NCBI GenBank assembly: GCA_030158285.1
Contig: JAOATF010000154.1
Location: 1-41,777 of the forward strand
DNA: 41,777 bases
Reading direction: 5' to 3'
Source: Hyphomonadaceae bacterium
Lineage (GTDB): Bacteria > Pseudomonadota > Alphaproteobacteria > Caulobacterales > Hyphomonadaceae
Shown here: positions 24,983-33,589 of the stretch, in pieces
Position numbering within the stretch: position 1 is the stretch's first letter
Layout: each line of letters opens with the position of its first letter
Translations under genes and position numbers: made by a program
Notes under the pieces: generated by a model
What the model was told of the DNA's origin: nothing
Seen by the model: only the letters and a program-made list of their open reading frames with translations
The model's database searches: none

Positions 24983-25067
24983 GCCCAGATGGCGGAATTG
25001 GTAGACGCACTGCTTTCAGGTAGCAGCGGGTAACACCGTGGAGGTTCGAGTCCTCTTCTGGGCACCA
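24983..25067 (+). tRNA. tRNA-Leu (anticodon CAG), integration target
   Basis: 85 nt with encoded CCA: acceptor GCCCAGA/TCTGGGC, anticodon arm CTGCT-TTCAGGT-AGCAG with anticodon CAG, long variable arm, T-arm with GGTTCGAGTCC. Its 3' end is the left attachment site of the phage-like element; the tRNA remains intact. Confidence 0.95.
25048..25067 (+). other. attL (3' end of tRNA-Leu)
   Basis: GAGTCCTCTTCTGGGCACCA. Shares 14 exact bases GAGTCCTCTTCTGG, then CACCA, with the right end, differing by one extra G here. Confidence 0.8.
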
Positions 25068-25116
25068 TTTGTTCTTTTGGGGGTTGTCACTACCACACCC
25101 CAAACCGGCTTCCGGT

Positions 25117-25130
25117 CCTTATAAATCAGG
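25117..25130 (+). repeat. 14-bp terminal inverted repeat, left copy
   Basis: CCTTATAAATCAGG, the exact reverse complement of 38348-38361 near the right end. Lies 50 nt inside attL. Could be an integrase or excisionase/host-factor site. Confidence 0.75.
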
Positions 25131-25189
25131 CAAAATTCGCTCTGTTGGCGGTTCGCCGCTAGCCCCTTCGCGAGCCGTCGGGTGCGCCG

Positions 25190-25243
25190 TTTACGGTATC
25201 AGGCACGGTATCGGGCCCATTGCTTGCAAGGGGATACCGTAAA
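25190..25243 (+). promoter_or_regulatory. Left arm-type sites / integrase-gene operator (ACGGTATC x3)
   Basis: TTTACGGTATC (25190-25200) and its inverted partner GATACCGTAAA (25233-25243) with a third ACGGTATC at 25205-25212. The inverted copy ends on the A of the integrase ATG, so binding could also repress int. Confidence 0.6.
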
Positions 25244-26454
25244 TGAAGCTGAATCCGTCCGACATCGCGCGGCTGATGCCGCAATCCAAGCCGTTCAAGG
25301 TGAGCGACGGCGGCGGACTCTACCTGTTTGTGGCGCCCAGCGGCGGGAAGCTCTGGCGCTATGACTACAACTTCAACGGCAAGCGGAAGACGCTGAGTCT
25401 CGGCGCCATGCCCGCCGTCAGCCTAGACGACGCCCGCAAGGCTTGGCGGGTCGCGAAGGATCAGGTTGAGCAGGGGAAAGACCCCGCCGCCGAAAAGCAG
25501 GTCGCCAAGCGCACCGCCAAATTCCGGGCCCGCACGACATTCGCCCATGTCGCCGCCGAAGTGCTTGTCCGGCTCCGGCAGGAAGGGAAGGCCCGCACGA
25601 CCATCCGGAAGCGCCTTTGGCTGCTCCGGACGCTGGCGAAAGACCTCCGCCCCCGCCCCATAGCCGACATTACCGCCCCCGAGATTCTGGCCGTGCTCCA
25701 GCAGGCCACGAAGCGGGGTAAGCTTGAGTCGGCCCGCCGCCTGCGGGCGGCCATCGGGCAAGTCATGCGGCTGGCCGTGGCGACCAACCGCGCCACCATG
25801 GACCCCACGCCCTCCCTTCGCGGCCTGATACCGGCCCCGAGGGTGAAGCACCGCGCGGCCGTCACGACGCCGGAAGCCGCTGGGAAGCTGCTGACGGCCA
25901 TTTCCGGCTATGACCAGAAGGTCATCCGGCTAGCCTTGCTGCTCTCGGCTTACACCTTCCCCAGACCGGGCGAGTTGCGCCTAGCCAAATGGGACGAGGT
26001 GGACACGCGGAAGCGCGTCTGGATCATCCCTGCCGAGCGGACAAAGATGCGGCGGGAACATCGCGTTCCCCTCTCCCAGCAGGCCCTCACGCACTTTCAG
26101 GCCCTTTGGCGGATCACGGGTCGCAATGGCGACGGCCTTTGCTTTCCGGGCCTTCGCGCCGGCCGCCCTATCTCAGAGAACACGCTGAATGCCGCCCTGC
26201 GGACTCTGGGCTTCGACGGCGATACGCACGTCGCGCACGGCTTCCGCGCGATGGCGTCCACCATCCTCAACGAACATTCCGACTTCTCGCCAGACGCCAT
26301 CGAGAAGGCGCTGGGACACATGGAAATGAACGGTGTTCGCCGCGCCTATCATCGCGCGGAGCACTGGGCAGAGCGCGTCGAGTTGATGGACTGGTATGCG
26401 AACTTCCTCGACCGGCAGAGTTTCGGTGTCTGGAAAGAACGCATCCTCGCCTAG
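25243..26454 (+). CDS. int: Tyrosine-type integrase (P4/CP4-57 family)
   Basis: 403 aa. N-terminal DUF4102-type arm-binding domain (~1-90) with SDGGGLYLFVAPSGGKLWRYDY and LSLGAMPAVSLDDAR; core-binding SAM-like domain (~95-190); catalytic domain with R241 (TFPRPGELR), H332 and R335 (AHGFR), H359 (ALGHM) and nucleophile Y369 (RRAYHR). All five catalytic positions are present, so it looks active. Such integrases use tRNA 3' ends; this gene starts 175 nt from tRNA-Leu and reads away from it. GGGGA lies upstream of ATG 25243. Confidence 0.95.
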   Translation: MKLNPSDIARLMPQSKPFKVSDGGGLYLFVAPSGGKLWRYDYNFNGKRKTLSLGAMPAVSLDDARKAWRVAKDQVEQGKDPAAEKQVAKRTAKFRARTTFAHVAAEVLVRLRQEGKARTTIRKRLWLLRTLAKDLRPRPIADITAPEILAVLQQATKRGKLESARRLRAAIGQVMRLAVATNRATMDPTPSLRGLIPAPRVKHRAAVTTPEAAGKLLTAISGYDQKVIRLALLLSAYTFPRPGELRLAKWDEVDTRKRVWIIPAERTKMRREHRVPLSQQALTHFQALWRITGRNGDGLCFPGLRAGRPISENTLNAALRTLGFDGDTHVAHGFRAMASTILNEHSDFSPDAIEKALGHMEMNGVRRAYHRAEHWAERVELMDWYANFLDRQSFGVWKERILA

Positions 26455-26584
26455 TCTCGCAACGCCCGGTTTTCAGCCGACACTCGCCTATTGAGTAACC
26501 TATAAAGGTTCGCGCTTAAGGCGCTGCTGCCTCGTTTCCCATCCACGCTTGGATCATCGCTGCCTCTCCAACGCGGAGGCAGAC

Positions 26585-27133
26585 ATGTCCGAGAGGGACA
26601 AACTAGGGATCGCAGACGTTGCACGGCTGGCCGCCGTGCCCGGTCGATCCGAAACGCAGGCGAAGTCGCGGCTCAACCGCTGGAAAGACCTCGGCATCAT
26701 TCCGCCCGACGGGGAAATCCCCGCGCGTGGCGGTAAGGCTTACGTCTATCCCCAGACCACGGGCGCCATCTTCGCGGTTCTCTGCGACCTCTTCGACGCA
26801 GGCATCGTCGTAGATCACGAGCGCCTTCGCGGCATGTGGGGCTATCTCGCAGAGCCGCACGCCGAAGGCTGCCATCCGCACATCACGCACGTTCTGGACG
26901 CCGTCGCCAAGGGCGAGGCGTGCTGGCTCATCCTCACACTCTGGCGCGATCCGCAGACGGGCGACTTCAAAAAGACCTGCTGCACCCGGTTCGAGGATCA
27001 GGCGGACAAGCCGATTGCGCCGCCGACGCCCGACTATGAGCCGTTGGGCGAATACATCGTCTCTTTCCACAAGCTGCTTGATCGCTTCACGAGCGCGGAA
27101 TCGAACGTGCGGCCGATCCGGGTTGAGGGCTGA
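26585..27133 (+). CDS. Winged-HTH (MerR-like) DNA-binding protein of the satellite
   Basis: 182 aa from ATG 26585 with GGAGG five nt before it. Residues ~6-75 look like a MerR-type winged helix: LGIADVARLAAVPGRSETQA, then LNRWKDLGIIPPDGEI and KAYVYPQTTGAIFAV. The rest (~80-180) is an unassigned domain containing CHPHITHVLD and ILTLWRDP. Position right after int and before the head genes suits a regulator of excision or of the structural operon, as AlpA-type proteins do in satellites; this is inference. Confidence 0.75.
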   Translation: MSERDKLGIADVARLAAVPGRSETQAKSRLNRWKDLGIIPPDGEIPARGGKAYVYPQTTGAIFAVLCDLFDAGIVVDHERLRGMWGYLAEPHAEGCHPHITHVLDAVAKGEACWLILTLWRDPQTGDFKKTCCTRFEDQADKPIAPPTPDYEPLGEYIVSFHKLLDRFTSAESNVRPIRVEG

Positions 27134-27135
27134 CC

Positions 27136-28515
27136 ATGGCCCGCGCATCCGCACTTCGCAATTTCCGCCGGGCGCTCGCCCGCTTCATCGCGCCAGAGCA
27201 GACGCGCGGCTATGACGCCGGCCGCTGGGACAGGTTTCCGCGTGAAGCCCGCATGGGCCGCACATCGCTGGAAACGATCCAGGCTGCGCCGCTGATCCGC
27301 AGCAAGGCTCGCTATTTCGCCGCCAACGATGCCCACGCATCGGCGGGCGTCAACGCGCTCGCGACCTACCTCTGGGGCGCCGGAGCCGTTCCCGCTCACA
27401 CCAATGCCGCTTTAGTCGCGGCCTTCCTGCAATGGTGGGACAACTGCGACGCCGATGGCCGAACGAACTTCGGCGGCCTGATCCGGCTCGCCATTCAAGC
27501 CCTCGTGGTGGATGGCGAATGCTTCCTCATCTTCCGCCAGCGTGCGGACGGTCTGAAGCTCCAGCTTATGCCCGGCGAGCAGGTGGACGAGTCCGTCACG
27601 CGCGAGCTTGGCGGCGGCGCCTTCATCGCAGCCGGTATCGAGTTCAACGCGCAAGGGGAGCGCGTCGCCTACTGGATTCGTCCCTACCTCCCGACTCAGC
27701 AGTTCGAGACGTGGGCAGCGCCGATCCGGGTTGATGCGGCGGACGTGCTGCACCTGATGCGCCCCGATGGCGTCGGCCAGATTCGCGGCGTGTCGTGGCT
27801 GGCGCCCGTCATGCTGAAGCTAGCCGATCTGGGCTTGCTCTCGGATGCTTTGCTGAAGGGCTTCCAAGTCGCGGCGATGCACGCGGGCTTCATTGAAGAC
27901 GCCAATGGCGTCTCTCAGCTTCCGTTCGAAGGGGAGAAGAGCGGCGACGCGCTGGACGTGTCGCTGGAGCCCGGAGTCGTGCGCCGCCTCCCGCCGGGCC
28001 ACAAGATCACTTTCAACAACCCGCAGGCTGCCCAGCAGTCGGGCGAGTTCCTTACGGCCATGATCGAAGAGATTGCGGCCGGGTTGGGCGTGCCGGCCTT
28101 CATGGTGTCGGGGAACGTCAGCCGCGCGAACTACTCCAGCCTCCGCGCGGCGCTCATCACGTTCAAGGCGTCGCTGGAAGCCATCCAGTTCAACGTCATT
28201 GTTCCGCAGCTACTCGCGCCGATCTGGCGCCGGTGGATGCTGACGCAAGAGCTTCGCTCTCAAGGTCGGTCTGGCGAAGAGGATGTCGGGGAGGTTGCCG
28301 AATGGCGCTTCCCCGCCATGCCTGAAGCGGACCCGTTCAAGGCGCTGCAAGCCGTCAAGCTTGCGCTCGACTCCAAGCTGATGAGCCGCCGCGAAGCCAT
28401 CGCCGCGCGCGGTGAAAGCATCGAGCGCGTGGATGCGGACATCGCCGCCGATCCGAACGCGCAAGAGCCCAGCGACGAACCCAACACCGAAGAGGACGAC
28501 TCCAATGCCGAATAG
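27136..28515 (+). CDS. Phage portal protein (lambda gpB-like)
   Basis: 459 aa, ATG 27136, two nt after the wHTH gene's stop. Phage_portal_2 features: an Arg-rich N-terminus, IRSKARYFAANDAHASAGVNAL, LVVDGECFLIFRQ, LQLMPGEQVDE, DVLHLMRPDGVGQIRGVSWLAPV and SRANYSSLRAALITFKASLE, which is the characteristic clip/stem-to-crown stretch. Forms the dodecameric DNA gate of the procapsid and docks the terminase. Length is slightly short for the family. The 3' end overlaps the next ORF by 11 nt. Confidence 0.93.
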   Translation: MARASALRNFRRALARFIAPEQTRGYDAGRWDRFPREARMGRTSLETIQAAPLIRSKARYFAANDAHASAGVNALATYLWGAGAVPAHTNAALVAAFLQWWDNCDADGRTNFGGLIRLAIQALVVDGECFLIFRQRADGLKLQLMPGEQVDESVTRELGGGAFIAAGIEFNAQGERVAYWIRPYLPTQQFETWAAPIRVDAADVLHLMRPDGVGQIRGVSWLAPVMLKLADLGLLSDALLKGFQVAAMHAGFIEDANGVSQLPFEGEKSGDALDVSLEPGVVRRLPPGHKITFNNPQAAQQSGEFLTAMIEEIAAGLGVPAFMVSGNVSRANYSSLRAALITFKASLEAIQFNVIVPQLLAPIWRRWMLTQELRSQGRSGEEDVGEVAEWRFPAMPEADPFKALQAVKLALDSKLMSRREAIAARGESIERVDADIAADPNAQEPSDEPNTEEDDSNAE

Positions 28516-30331
28516 CATTCAACTCGAATTGCGCGCGGCATCGCTCGCGCCGACAACGTTCAACGCCGATGAGAACACGGTTGAAGCCGTCATCTCGACC
28601 GGCGCCGACGTTGTGCGCGGTAGCTTTGTTGAGCGCCTGCCTGTGGGCAATGCCGACCTTCGCAACATCGCCGGAGCGCCCGTTCTCGACGCGCATAACC
28701 AAGGCAGCACGCGCGCCGTGCTCGGCGTGATCCAGAAGGCATGGCGCCGCGAGGGAGAAATCCGCGCGCTCATCAAACTCTCATCGCGCGATGATGTCGC
28801 CGGCCTGGTCCGCGACATCGCTGACGGCATCGTCCGCAATCTTTCCATCGGCTACCGCGTCACGCGCTGGGCCGACTCCACCGACTCCAAAGGCCAGCGT
28901 GTTCGAACGGCGCTGGCGTGGTCCATCCATGAGGCTTCGTTCGTTCCCATCGGCGCTGATCCCCACGCCAAAGTCAGGAGCATTCCCATGCCCAAGAAAA
29001 CCGGCGCCAATCCGGCGCCCGAAGCGGACGTTATCGACACGCCCGCGAACGAACCGACCGTCGCGCAAACGCGCGCGGAGATTCGCGACATCATCAAGCG
29101 TGCTGGCGGTACGCCGGAAGATGCGGATGAACTCATCGACGCAGACGCCAGCGTGGAGCAAGTCCGCGCCGCCGCCTACGATCTCATGACGGATCGCAGC
29201 AACCGCGCTCCGGCTCCGGTCATCCGCACGCGGGAGCTTGGTCCTTCTCCGGAGCAGACGCGCTCGCTTCGTGAAGAGGCGCTGGCCGTTCGCATTGGCG
29301 GCGGTACGCCTTCGGAGCAAGCCCGGCAGTTTGTCGGCTTCTCCATCGTGGACCATGCCCGCGACATGCTGGAAGCGGCGGGCGTGCGGACGCGCGGCCT
29401 CAACAACGAGGCTATCCTCACGCGCGCCCAGCACACCGTCAGCGACTTCCCCGAACTGCTAACGGGTGCGGGCGCTCGCGTGCTGAAGCCTGCCTATGAG
29501 GCGGCGGCTTCGCCGCTCGTGTCGCTGGCCCGCAAGGTCACGGCTTCCGACTTCCGGACGCAATCCATGCTGCAACTGGGCAACATGGGCAATCTGGAGA
29601 AGGTCTCGGAGTCTGGCGAGATCACCGCCACGACGCGCGGCGAAGCGAAGGAATCGTGGAGCCTCGACACCTACGGGCGCAAGTACGCGATGTCCCGCAA
29701 GGCGCTCATCAACGACGATCTTGGCGCCTTTGCCGACTTCGCGACCGAAGCTGGCAGAGCGGCGGCCAACACCGTTGCGGACCTGCTGGTCTCGACCCTG
29801 ACGCAGTCGAACGGCGCCGGTCCCGTCATGGGCGATGGCGTCCGCCTCTTCCATGCGGACCACGCCAACATCAGCGCCGAAGGTCTCGCTATCGACGAGG
29901 GCAGCGTGAGCATGGCGCGTGTCGCCATGATGACGCAGACCGGAGTCGACGGCCAGACGCTCGTCAGCGTGAAGCCGGATACGCTCATCGTTCCGCCGTC
30001 GCTGCTGACGCTCGCTGAGAAGTTCGTGGCGAGCATCCAGCCCATCGACACCGACTCGGTGAACCCGTTCAGCCAGAAGCTCACCATCGTCTGTGAGCCG
30101 CGTCTGGACGCTATCAATCCGTGGGATTGGTATCTGGCCGACTCCCGCCTTGCGGCGCTCGTGCTCGGCGGTCTCGCCGGGAACGAAGGTCCGCAAATCG
30201 CTTCGCGCGAAGGCTTCGACATTCTGGGCCGCGAGTTCCGCGTGATCCTGGATGTCGGCGTCGGCCCGAACGATTGGCGCGGCTGGTTCCACATGGGCGG
30301 CCACACCGACTCCAACAGCGTCGGAGGCTAA
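28505..30331 (+). CDS. Fused prohead protease / major capsid protein
   Basis: 608 aa from ATG 28505 inside the portal 3' end. Residues ~15-160 form an HK97-type (U35) prohead protease with H64 (LDAHNQG), S114 (RNLSIGYRV) and E143 (HEASFVPIG). A Pro/Asp-rich linker (~162-260) probably acts as scaffold. Residues ~290-608 match Mu gpT-type major capsid proteins (SLDTYGRKYAMSRKALINDD, LFHADHAN, TLIVPPSLLTLAEKFV, LYLADSRL-like segment, NDWRGWFHMGG). After assembly the protease would free the capsid chain. AGGAG at 28976 before an internal ATG 28988 (M162) could also start a separate capsid polypeptide. Confidence 0.93.
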   Translation: MPNSIQLELRAASLAPTTFNADENTVEAVISTGADVVRGSFVERLPVGNADLRNIAGAPVLDAHNQGSTRAVLGVIQKAWRREGEIRALIKLSSRDDVAGLVRDIADGIVRNLSIGYRVTRWADSTDSKGQRVRTALAWSIHEASFVPIGADPHAKVRSIPMPKKTGANPAPEADVIDTPANEPTVAQTRAEIRDIIKRAGGTPEDADELIDADASVEQVRAAAYDLMTDRSNRAPAPVIRTRELGPSPEQTRSLREEALAVRIGGGTPSEQARQFVGFSIVDHARDMLEAAGVRTRGLNNEAILTRAQHTVSDFPELLTGAGARVLKPAYEAAASPLVSLARKVTASDFRTQSMLQLGNMGNLEKVSESGEITATTRGEAKESWSLDTYGRKYAMSRKALINDDLGAFADFATEAGRAAANTVADLLVSTLTQSNGAGPVMGDGVRLFHADHANISAEGLAIDEGSVSMARVAMMTQTGVDGQTLVSVKPDTLIVPPSLLTLAEKFVASIQPIDTDSVNPFSQKLTIVCEPRLDAINPWDWYLADSRLAALVLGGLAGNEGPQIASREGFDILGREFRVILDVGVGPNDWRGWFHMGGHTDSNSVGG

Positions 30332-30336
30332 CCGCC

Positions 30337-30561
30337 ATGAGCGCGCTGACTCTCGCTGACCTGCAATCCTTCCGTGATGCGCTCGTGCGCGGCCTCGCTT
30401 CCGGCGAACGCCGTGTGCGCGACGCATCGGGGGAGGAAGTCGAATACCGCAGCGTTGGCGAGATGCAGCGCGCCCTTGGCGTGGTCGAGTCCCGCATCGC
30501 CGGAATGCAGACCACGGCCCCCAACGTGATCCGATTCAACACTTCCAAATTTGGAGACTGA
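30337..30561 (+). CDS. Small head-tail joining (gpW-like) protein
   Basis: 74 aa from ATG 30337, five nt after the capsid stop. The pattern LADLQSFRDALVRGLASGERRV, SGEEVEYRSVGEMQRALGVVESRI matches gpW-like head-completion proteins, which plug the portal and form the tail-docking site. In a satellite lacking tails this protein would be part of the interface to helper tails. GpW-like assignment rests on size, position and pattern. Confidence 0.7.
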   Translation: MSALTLADLQSFRDALVRGLASGERRVRDASGEEVEYRSVGEMQRALGVVESRIAGMQTTAPNVIRFNTSKFGD

Positions 30562-30562
30562 A

Positions 30563-30925
30563 ATGAAGAACTTCGTTCAAATGGGCAACAACCTGACGCT
30601 TGCTGCCCCGTATGCCGTTGAAGCAGGCCAAGGCGTGCTCATCGGCCAACTCTTCGGCGTGGCTGCTGGCGACGCGGGTAACGGCGCGGAGGTGGATATC
30701 TCCACCGTCGGCGTGTTCGAACTCGCGAAGTGGAATACCGCCGTCTTCACCGTCGGCGCCCCGGTCTACTTCGACGTGGCGACGAAGTCTGTTCGCAGCG
30801 GCAATGACGACGACTCGAACTCGGCAGGCGACAACGAAGCCCTCATCGGCGTCGCGGTCGCGGCGGCCGGCGTCGGTCAATCGACCGTGCGGGTGAAGCT
30901 CGGCACGCCTGTCGCTCTGGTCTAA
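30563..30925 (+). CDS. DUF2190 capsid decoration-type protein
   Basis: 120 aa from ATG 30563 (GGAGACTGAA upstream, 1 nt after the previous stop). Beta-rich, Gly/Val/Ala-rich sequence typical of DUF2190: LTLAAPYAVEAGQGVLIGQLFGVA, then GVFELAKWNTAVFTVGAPVYFD, ALIGVAVAAAGVG and VRVKL. DUF2190 proteins are found beside gpT-like capsids and are thought to be capsid cement or spike proteins. Location directly after the head genes supports this. Confidence 0.85.
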   Translation: MKNFVQMGNNLTLAAPYAVEAGQGVLIGQLFGVAAGDAGNGAEVDISTVGVFELAKWNTAVFTVGAPVYFDVATKSVRSGNDDDSNSAGDNEALIGVAVAAAGVGQSTVRVKLGTPVALV

Positions 30926-30929
30926 CGCC

Positions 30930-31280
30930 ATGACGTTCAAGCGTGGTTCGCTCGTGAGCTACGGAGGCCGGGCGGCAGAGGTGCAGGGCGTTCAACCCTT
31001 CACCCTGCCGTCGGGTCGCTCCATTGACTGCCTCGTGCTGCTTTACACAGCGCAGCCCAGAGGCATCGCCCGCATCCCCGTGGAGCGCGTTGCGGACAAC
31101 GTGCAGCGCATCACGGCGAAGCAGGCAGCCGCCATGGATGCCAATCCCGTTAGCCCCGTGTTCCGCATCCTCTCGAAGGCGCAACGCGCCAAGAGCGAAG
31201 CGGAGCGCCTGCAACGCCAAGCCGACTTCGGGCGCAACGGGGGTCTGACAAAAGCAAGAAACCGGAAGCGCGCCGCCTGA
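30930..31280 (+). CDS. Hypothetical satellite protein, SH3-like N-terminus
   Basis: 116 aa. Begins TFKRGSLVSYGGRAAEVQGV, an SH3/KOW-like strand pattern, with a central VLLYTAQPRGIARIPVERVADNV and a basic helical C-terminus (AQRAKSEAERLQRQADFG..ARNRKRAA). No family assigned. It starts 4 nt after the decoration gene, so it is probably part of the head operon. A hairpin-forming stretch (CGGCGC 31289-31294 and GCGCCG 31312-31317) lies behind it. Confidence 0.65.
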   Translation: MTFKRGSLVSYGGRAAEVQGVQPFTLPSGRSIDCLVLLYTAQPRGIARIPVERVADNVQRITAKQAAAMDANPVSPVFRILSKAQRAKSEAERLQRQADFGRNGGLTKARNRKRAA

Positions 31281-31361
31281 GAAAGAAACGGCGCCCACCG
31301 AAAAATCGGGAGCGCCGCAGAGGGATCAACTTCAACACCGCAACCCCGGAAAAGGTGCAGT

Positions 31362-31730
31362 ATGAGAACGCCTGACCTAGCCTCCCCGAAAAGACAACCC
31401 CCCACTTCGACGAAGCTTGGAGACTGGCGGCGCATTGCGGAGCCGCAAGCCGCGCTGCTCTTCGAGCTTGCCCGCTATGAGCGTAGCGAGCGCGTCCCTG
31501 AGCATCGACGGCCGATCCGGGCGATTGCCAAGGCCATCATTGAAGGGCGCCGCGCGTGGCCGCGTGAGCTTCTGCCGTGGAAGCTTTGGCGTGAGCTTCG
31601 AGGCGAAGACAACGCATGGGAGGACGCGGCGAACCTCACCCGGCCGCAACGCGACCGGCTCCGCGCCGAAGATGAGGCGTGGGAACGTGACGGCCAGCGC
31701 CGCAACCGCATCGCGGAGCTTCTGGCATGA
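31362..31730 (+). CDS. Hypothetical Arg/Glu-rich helical protein
   Basis: 122 aa from ATG 31362. Strongly charged and helical after residue 20 (LLFELARYERSERVPEHR, WPRELLPWKLWRELRGEDNAWED, RPQRDRLRAEDEAWERDGQR). Unassigned. Its stop overlaps the next start as ATGA. It lies between the head genes and the helicase, so a replication or packaging role is possible. Confidence 0.55.
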   Translation: MRTPDLASPKRQPPTSTKLGDWRRIAEPQAALLFELARYERSERVPEHRRPIRAIAKAIIEGRRAWPRELLPWKLWRELRGEDNAWEDAANLTRPQRDRLRAEDEAWERDGQRRNRIAELLA

Positions 31731-31930
31731 CACGCGGAGAACGAATCCTCGCGGAGATCGAGGCCAAGCGCGCCGCACGCAGACGGCGCGTCGCCTTCAC
31801 GGTCCCGACGATCAAACCCCCGCGCCCATTCAAGGGGCTCCCTCAACGTAGGCCGATCCAGCCTGTCAGCCTGCGAGCGTTTTCGAAGCGCGTCGTCTTT
31901 CCAAGTAGCTCGAAGGTGTATTGGCCATGA
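31727..31930 (+). CDS. Small basic hypothetical protein
   Basis: 67 aa, coupled by ATGA overlaps on both sides (31727 and 31927-31930). Very basic (AEIEAKRAARRRRVAF, RPFKGLPQRRP), likely nucleic-acid binding or disordered. No family recognised; the tight overlaps are the main evidence that it is translated. Confidence 0.55.
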   Translation: MTRGERILAEIEAKRAARRRRVAFTVPTIKPPRPFKGLPQRRPIQPVSLRAFSKRVVFPSSSKVYWP

Positions 31931-33288
31931 GAACGCTGGAAGACATTCTGGGCGCCGAGTCCGACGCAGCCGAGATAGAAGAGCGCGACGCGCGCATTGA
32001 TCGCATGAACCGGCGTCATGCCGTCCTGTCGCATGGCGGGAAGACTCGGATCATGCGCTTCGGCGCTGATGGCGATTTCACCCTAGAGACGCCGCAAGAC
32101 CTGCACACATGGTACGCCAATGATGTGACGTGGACTCGCTCGCCCAACGGGACCGACATCGCGACTCCCCTCTCGAAGGAATGGCTGCAACACCCCGACC
32201 GCCAGCAATACAATCGCCTTGGCTTCTGGCCTGGCGGGCGCGCCCCGCGCGGCGCGTACAACCTCTGGCAGGATTGGGGAGTCGAGCCGAACCGCAAGGC
32301 ATCGTGCGACCTGATCCTGAAGCACATCCGCGAAGTGGTGGCGGCGGGCGATGAAGACCTGTTCTGGTATAACGTGAAGTACGACGCGCACATGGTGCAG
32401 CGTCCGCAGGACAAGCCCGGAGTCGCTCGTGTGCTTCGCGGCGGCAGGGGCGCGGGCAAAGACACCTATGGCGAATTGCTGGTCCGCATCTGCGGTAAGC
32501 GTCACTCCGCCATCATAGGCGATAGCAACCGGCTTACGGCGCGGTTCAACTCCCTCTTCGAGTCGGCGCTCTTCGCACACATTGAAGAGGCATTCTTCAG
32601 CGGCGACCCGCGCGCACGGGGCAAGCTGCAACACATCATCACGAGCCGGGACATCACCATTGAGCGCAAGGGGCTGGAGCCCTTCAGCAACCCGTCTTAC
32701 CTGCGGGTGTTCATGACCACGAACGAGGATTGGGCCGTTCCGGCTGGAGCCGATGAGCGGCGCTATCTGGTGGTCGATGTGTCGGAGCGGTTCAAGCAGG
32801 ACCACGATTACTTCGCAGCCCTGCGGGCGGAGATCGAAGGCGGCGGAGCGGGCGCCTATCTCGCCTACCTGTTGTCGCTCGACATCTCTGACTTCGACGT
32901 GAGGGACGTTCCCCAGACCGACGCATTGGCCGACCAGAAACGGGAAACGCTCGACCCGCTGGCGCGCTGGTGGGAAGGCGAACTGGATGATTGCGCGTGG
33001 TGGGAAGGGGAGGATGATCGTTCGCCCACAACCGTCAACAAGGCGAGCCTGTATCGCTCGTATGAGCAGTACGTGCAGTCCCTCCGCTTCGGCGGCAATC
33101 CGAAGCCGCGCGCGGTATTTTACAAGACGTTGCGGCGGATGTGCCCCGGCGTCGAAGAGCAGCGCGGCAACAGAAGCGCCAGCCGCTCGCGCATTCTGAC
33201 AATCCCGCCCTTGGACCAGTGCAGACGCTCATTCGCGCACTTCACGGGCGTCAGTCACGCACGTTCTGCCGGGGAGTTGCTGTCATGA
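31927..33288 (+). CDS. SF3 helicase (DUF5906 / P4-type primase C-terminal)
   Basis: 453 aa from ATG 31927, whose ATGA overlap with the previous stop favours it over TTG 31921. Walker A GGRGAGKDT (172-180), a Walker-B-like FAHIEEAFF (216-224) and the sensor motif FMTTNEDWAVP with N266, followed by DERRYLVVDV, are those of phage/plasmid primase C-terminal helicases. No primase (AEP or TOPRIM) domain is present, only ~150 residues of unassigned N-terminus with HGGKTRIMRFGADGDF. Likely unwinds the element's origin; a cluster of TGGACCA repeats begins immediately after its stop. Confidence 0.85.
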   Translation: MRTLEDILGAESDAAEIEERDARIDRMNRRHAVLSHGGKTRIMRFGADGDFTLETPQDLHTWYANDVTWTRSPNGTDIATPLSKEWLQHPDRQQYNRLGFWPGGRAPRGAYNLWQDWGVEPNRKASCDLILKHIREVVAAGDEDLFWYNVKYDAHMVQRPQDKPGVARVLRGGRGAGKDTYGELLVRICGKRHSAIIGDSNRLTARFNSLFESALFAHIEEAFFSGDPRARGKLQHIITSRDITIERKGLEPFSNPSYLRVFMTTNEDWAVPAGADERRYLVVDVSERFKQDHDYFAALRAEIEGGGAGAYLAYLLSLDISDFDVRDVPQTDALADQKRETLDPLARWWEGELDDCAWWEGEDDRSPTTVNKASLYRSYEQYVQSLRFGGNPKPRAVFYKTLRRMCPGVEEQRGNRSASRSRILTIPPLDQCRRSFAHFTGVSHARSAGELLS

Positions 33289-33297
33289 GCGCGTTTA

Positions 33298-33476
33298 CTT
33301 GGACCACTTGGACCAGCTTGGGCCACGAAAACACCAGCATTTGCAGGGGTGGTCCAGGTGGTCCAGGTGGTCCAACAACATCTGTAGTTATACGCACGCA
33401 TACGCACACGCGCACACGCGCGCACATGAGACGTGGCGAAGTGCGACGCACCTGGACCATTGGACCACCTGGACCA
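33298..33476 (+). repeat. Iteron-like TGGACCA cluster (candidate origin or packaging site)
   Basis: Three tandem groups of a 9-bp unit: CTTGGACCA twice plus a degenerate GGGCCA copy (33298-33325), GGTGGTCCA three times in inverted orientation (33348-33374), and CCTGGACCA/ATTGGACCA/CCTGGACCA (33451-33476). An alternating ACGC/CACG tract (~33390-33425) lies between the last two. The stretch between helicase and small terminase is 301 nt and has no supported gene. Confidence 0.75.
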
Positions 33477-33589
33477 GCGGGTCCTTTCCCATGGCGCCGC
33501 GCCGGGGGTCCACCGAGCCCCGGTAAAAACCGCTCTCCCGAAAAACCACATTCAATTCGAGTCCCATTTTCAGTTACAGGGAGAAGCCC

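Noticed and set aside
33298-33476. Possible CRISPR array
   Set aside because: Units are 9 bp and tandem, change orientation, and have no spacers of regular length; no cas genes are near.
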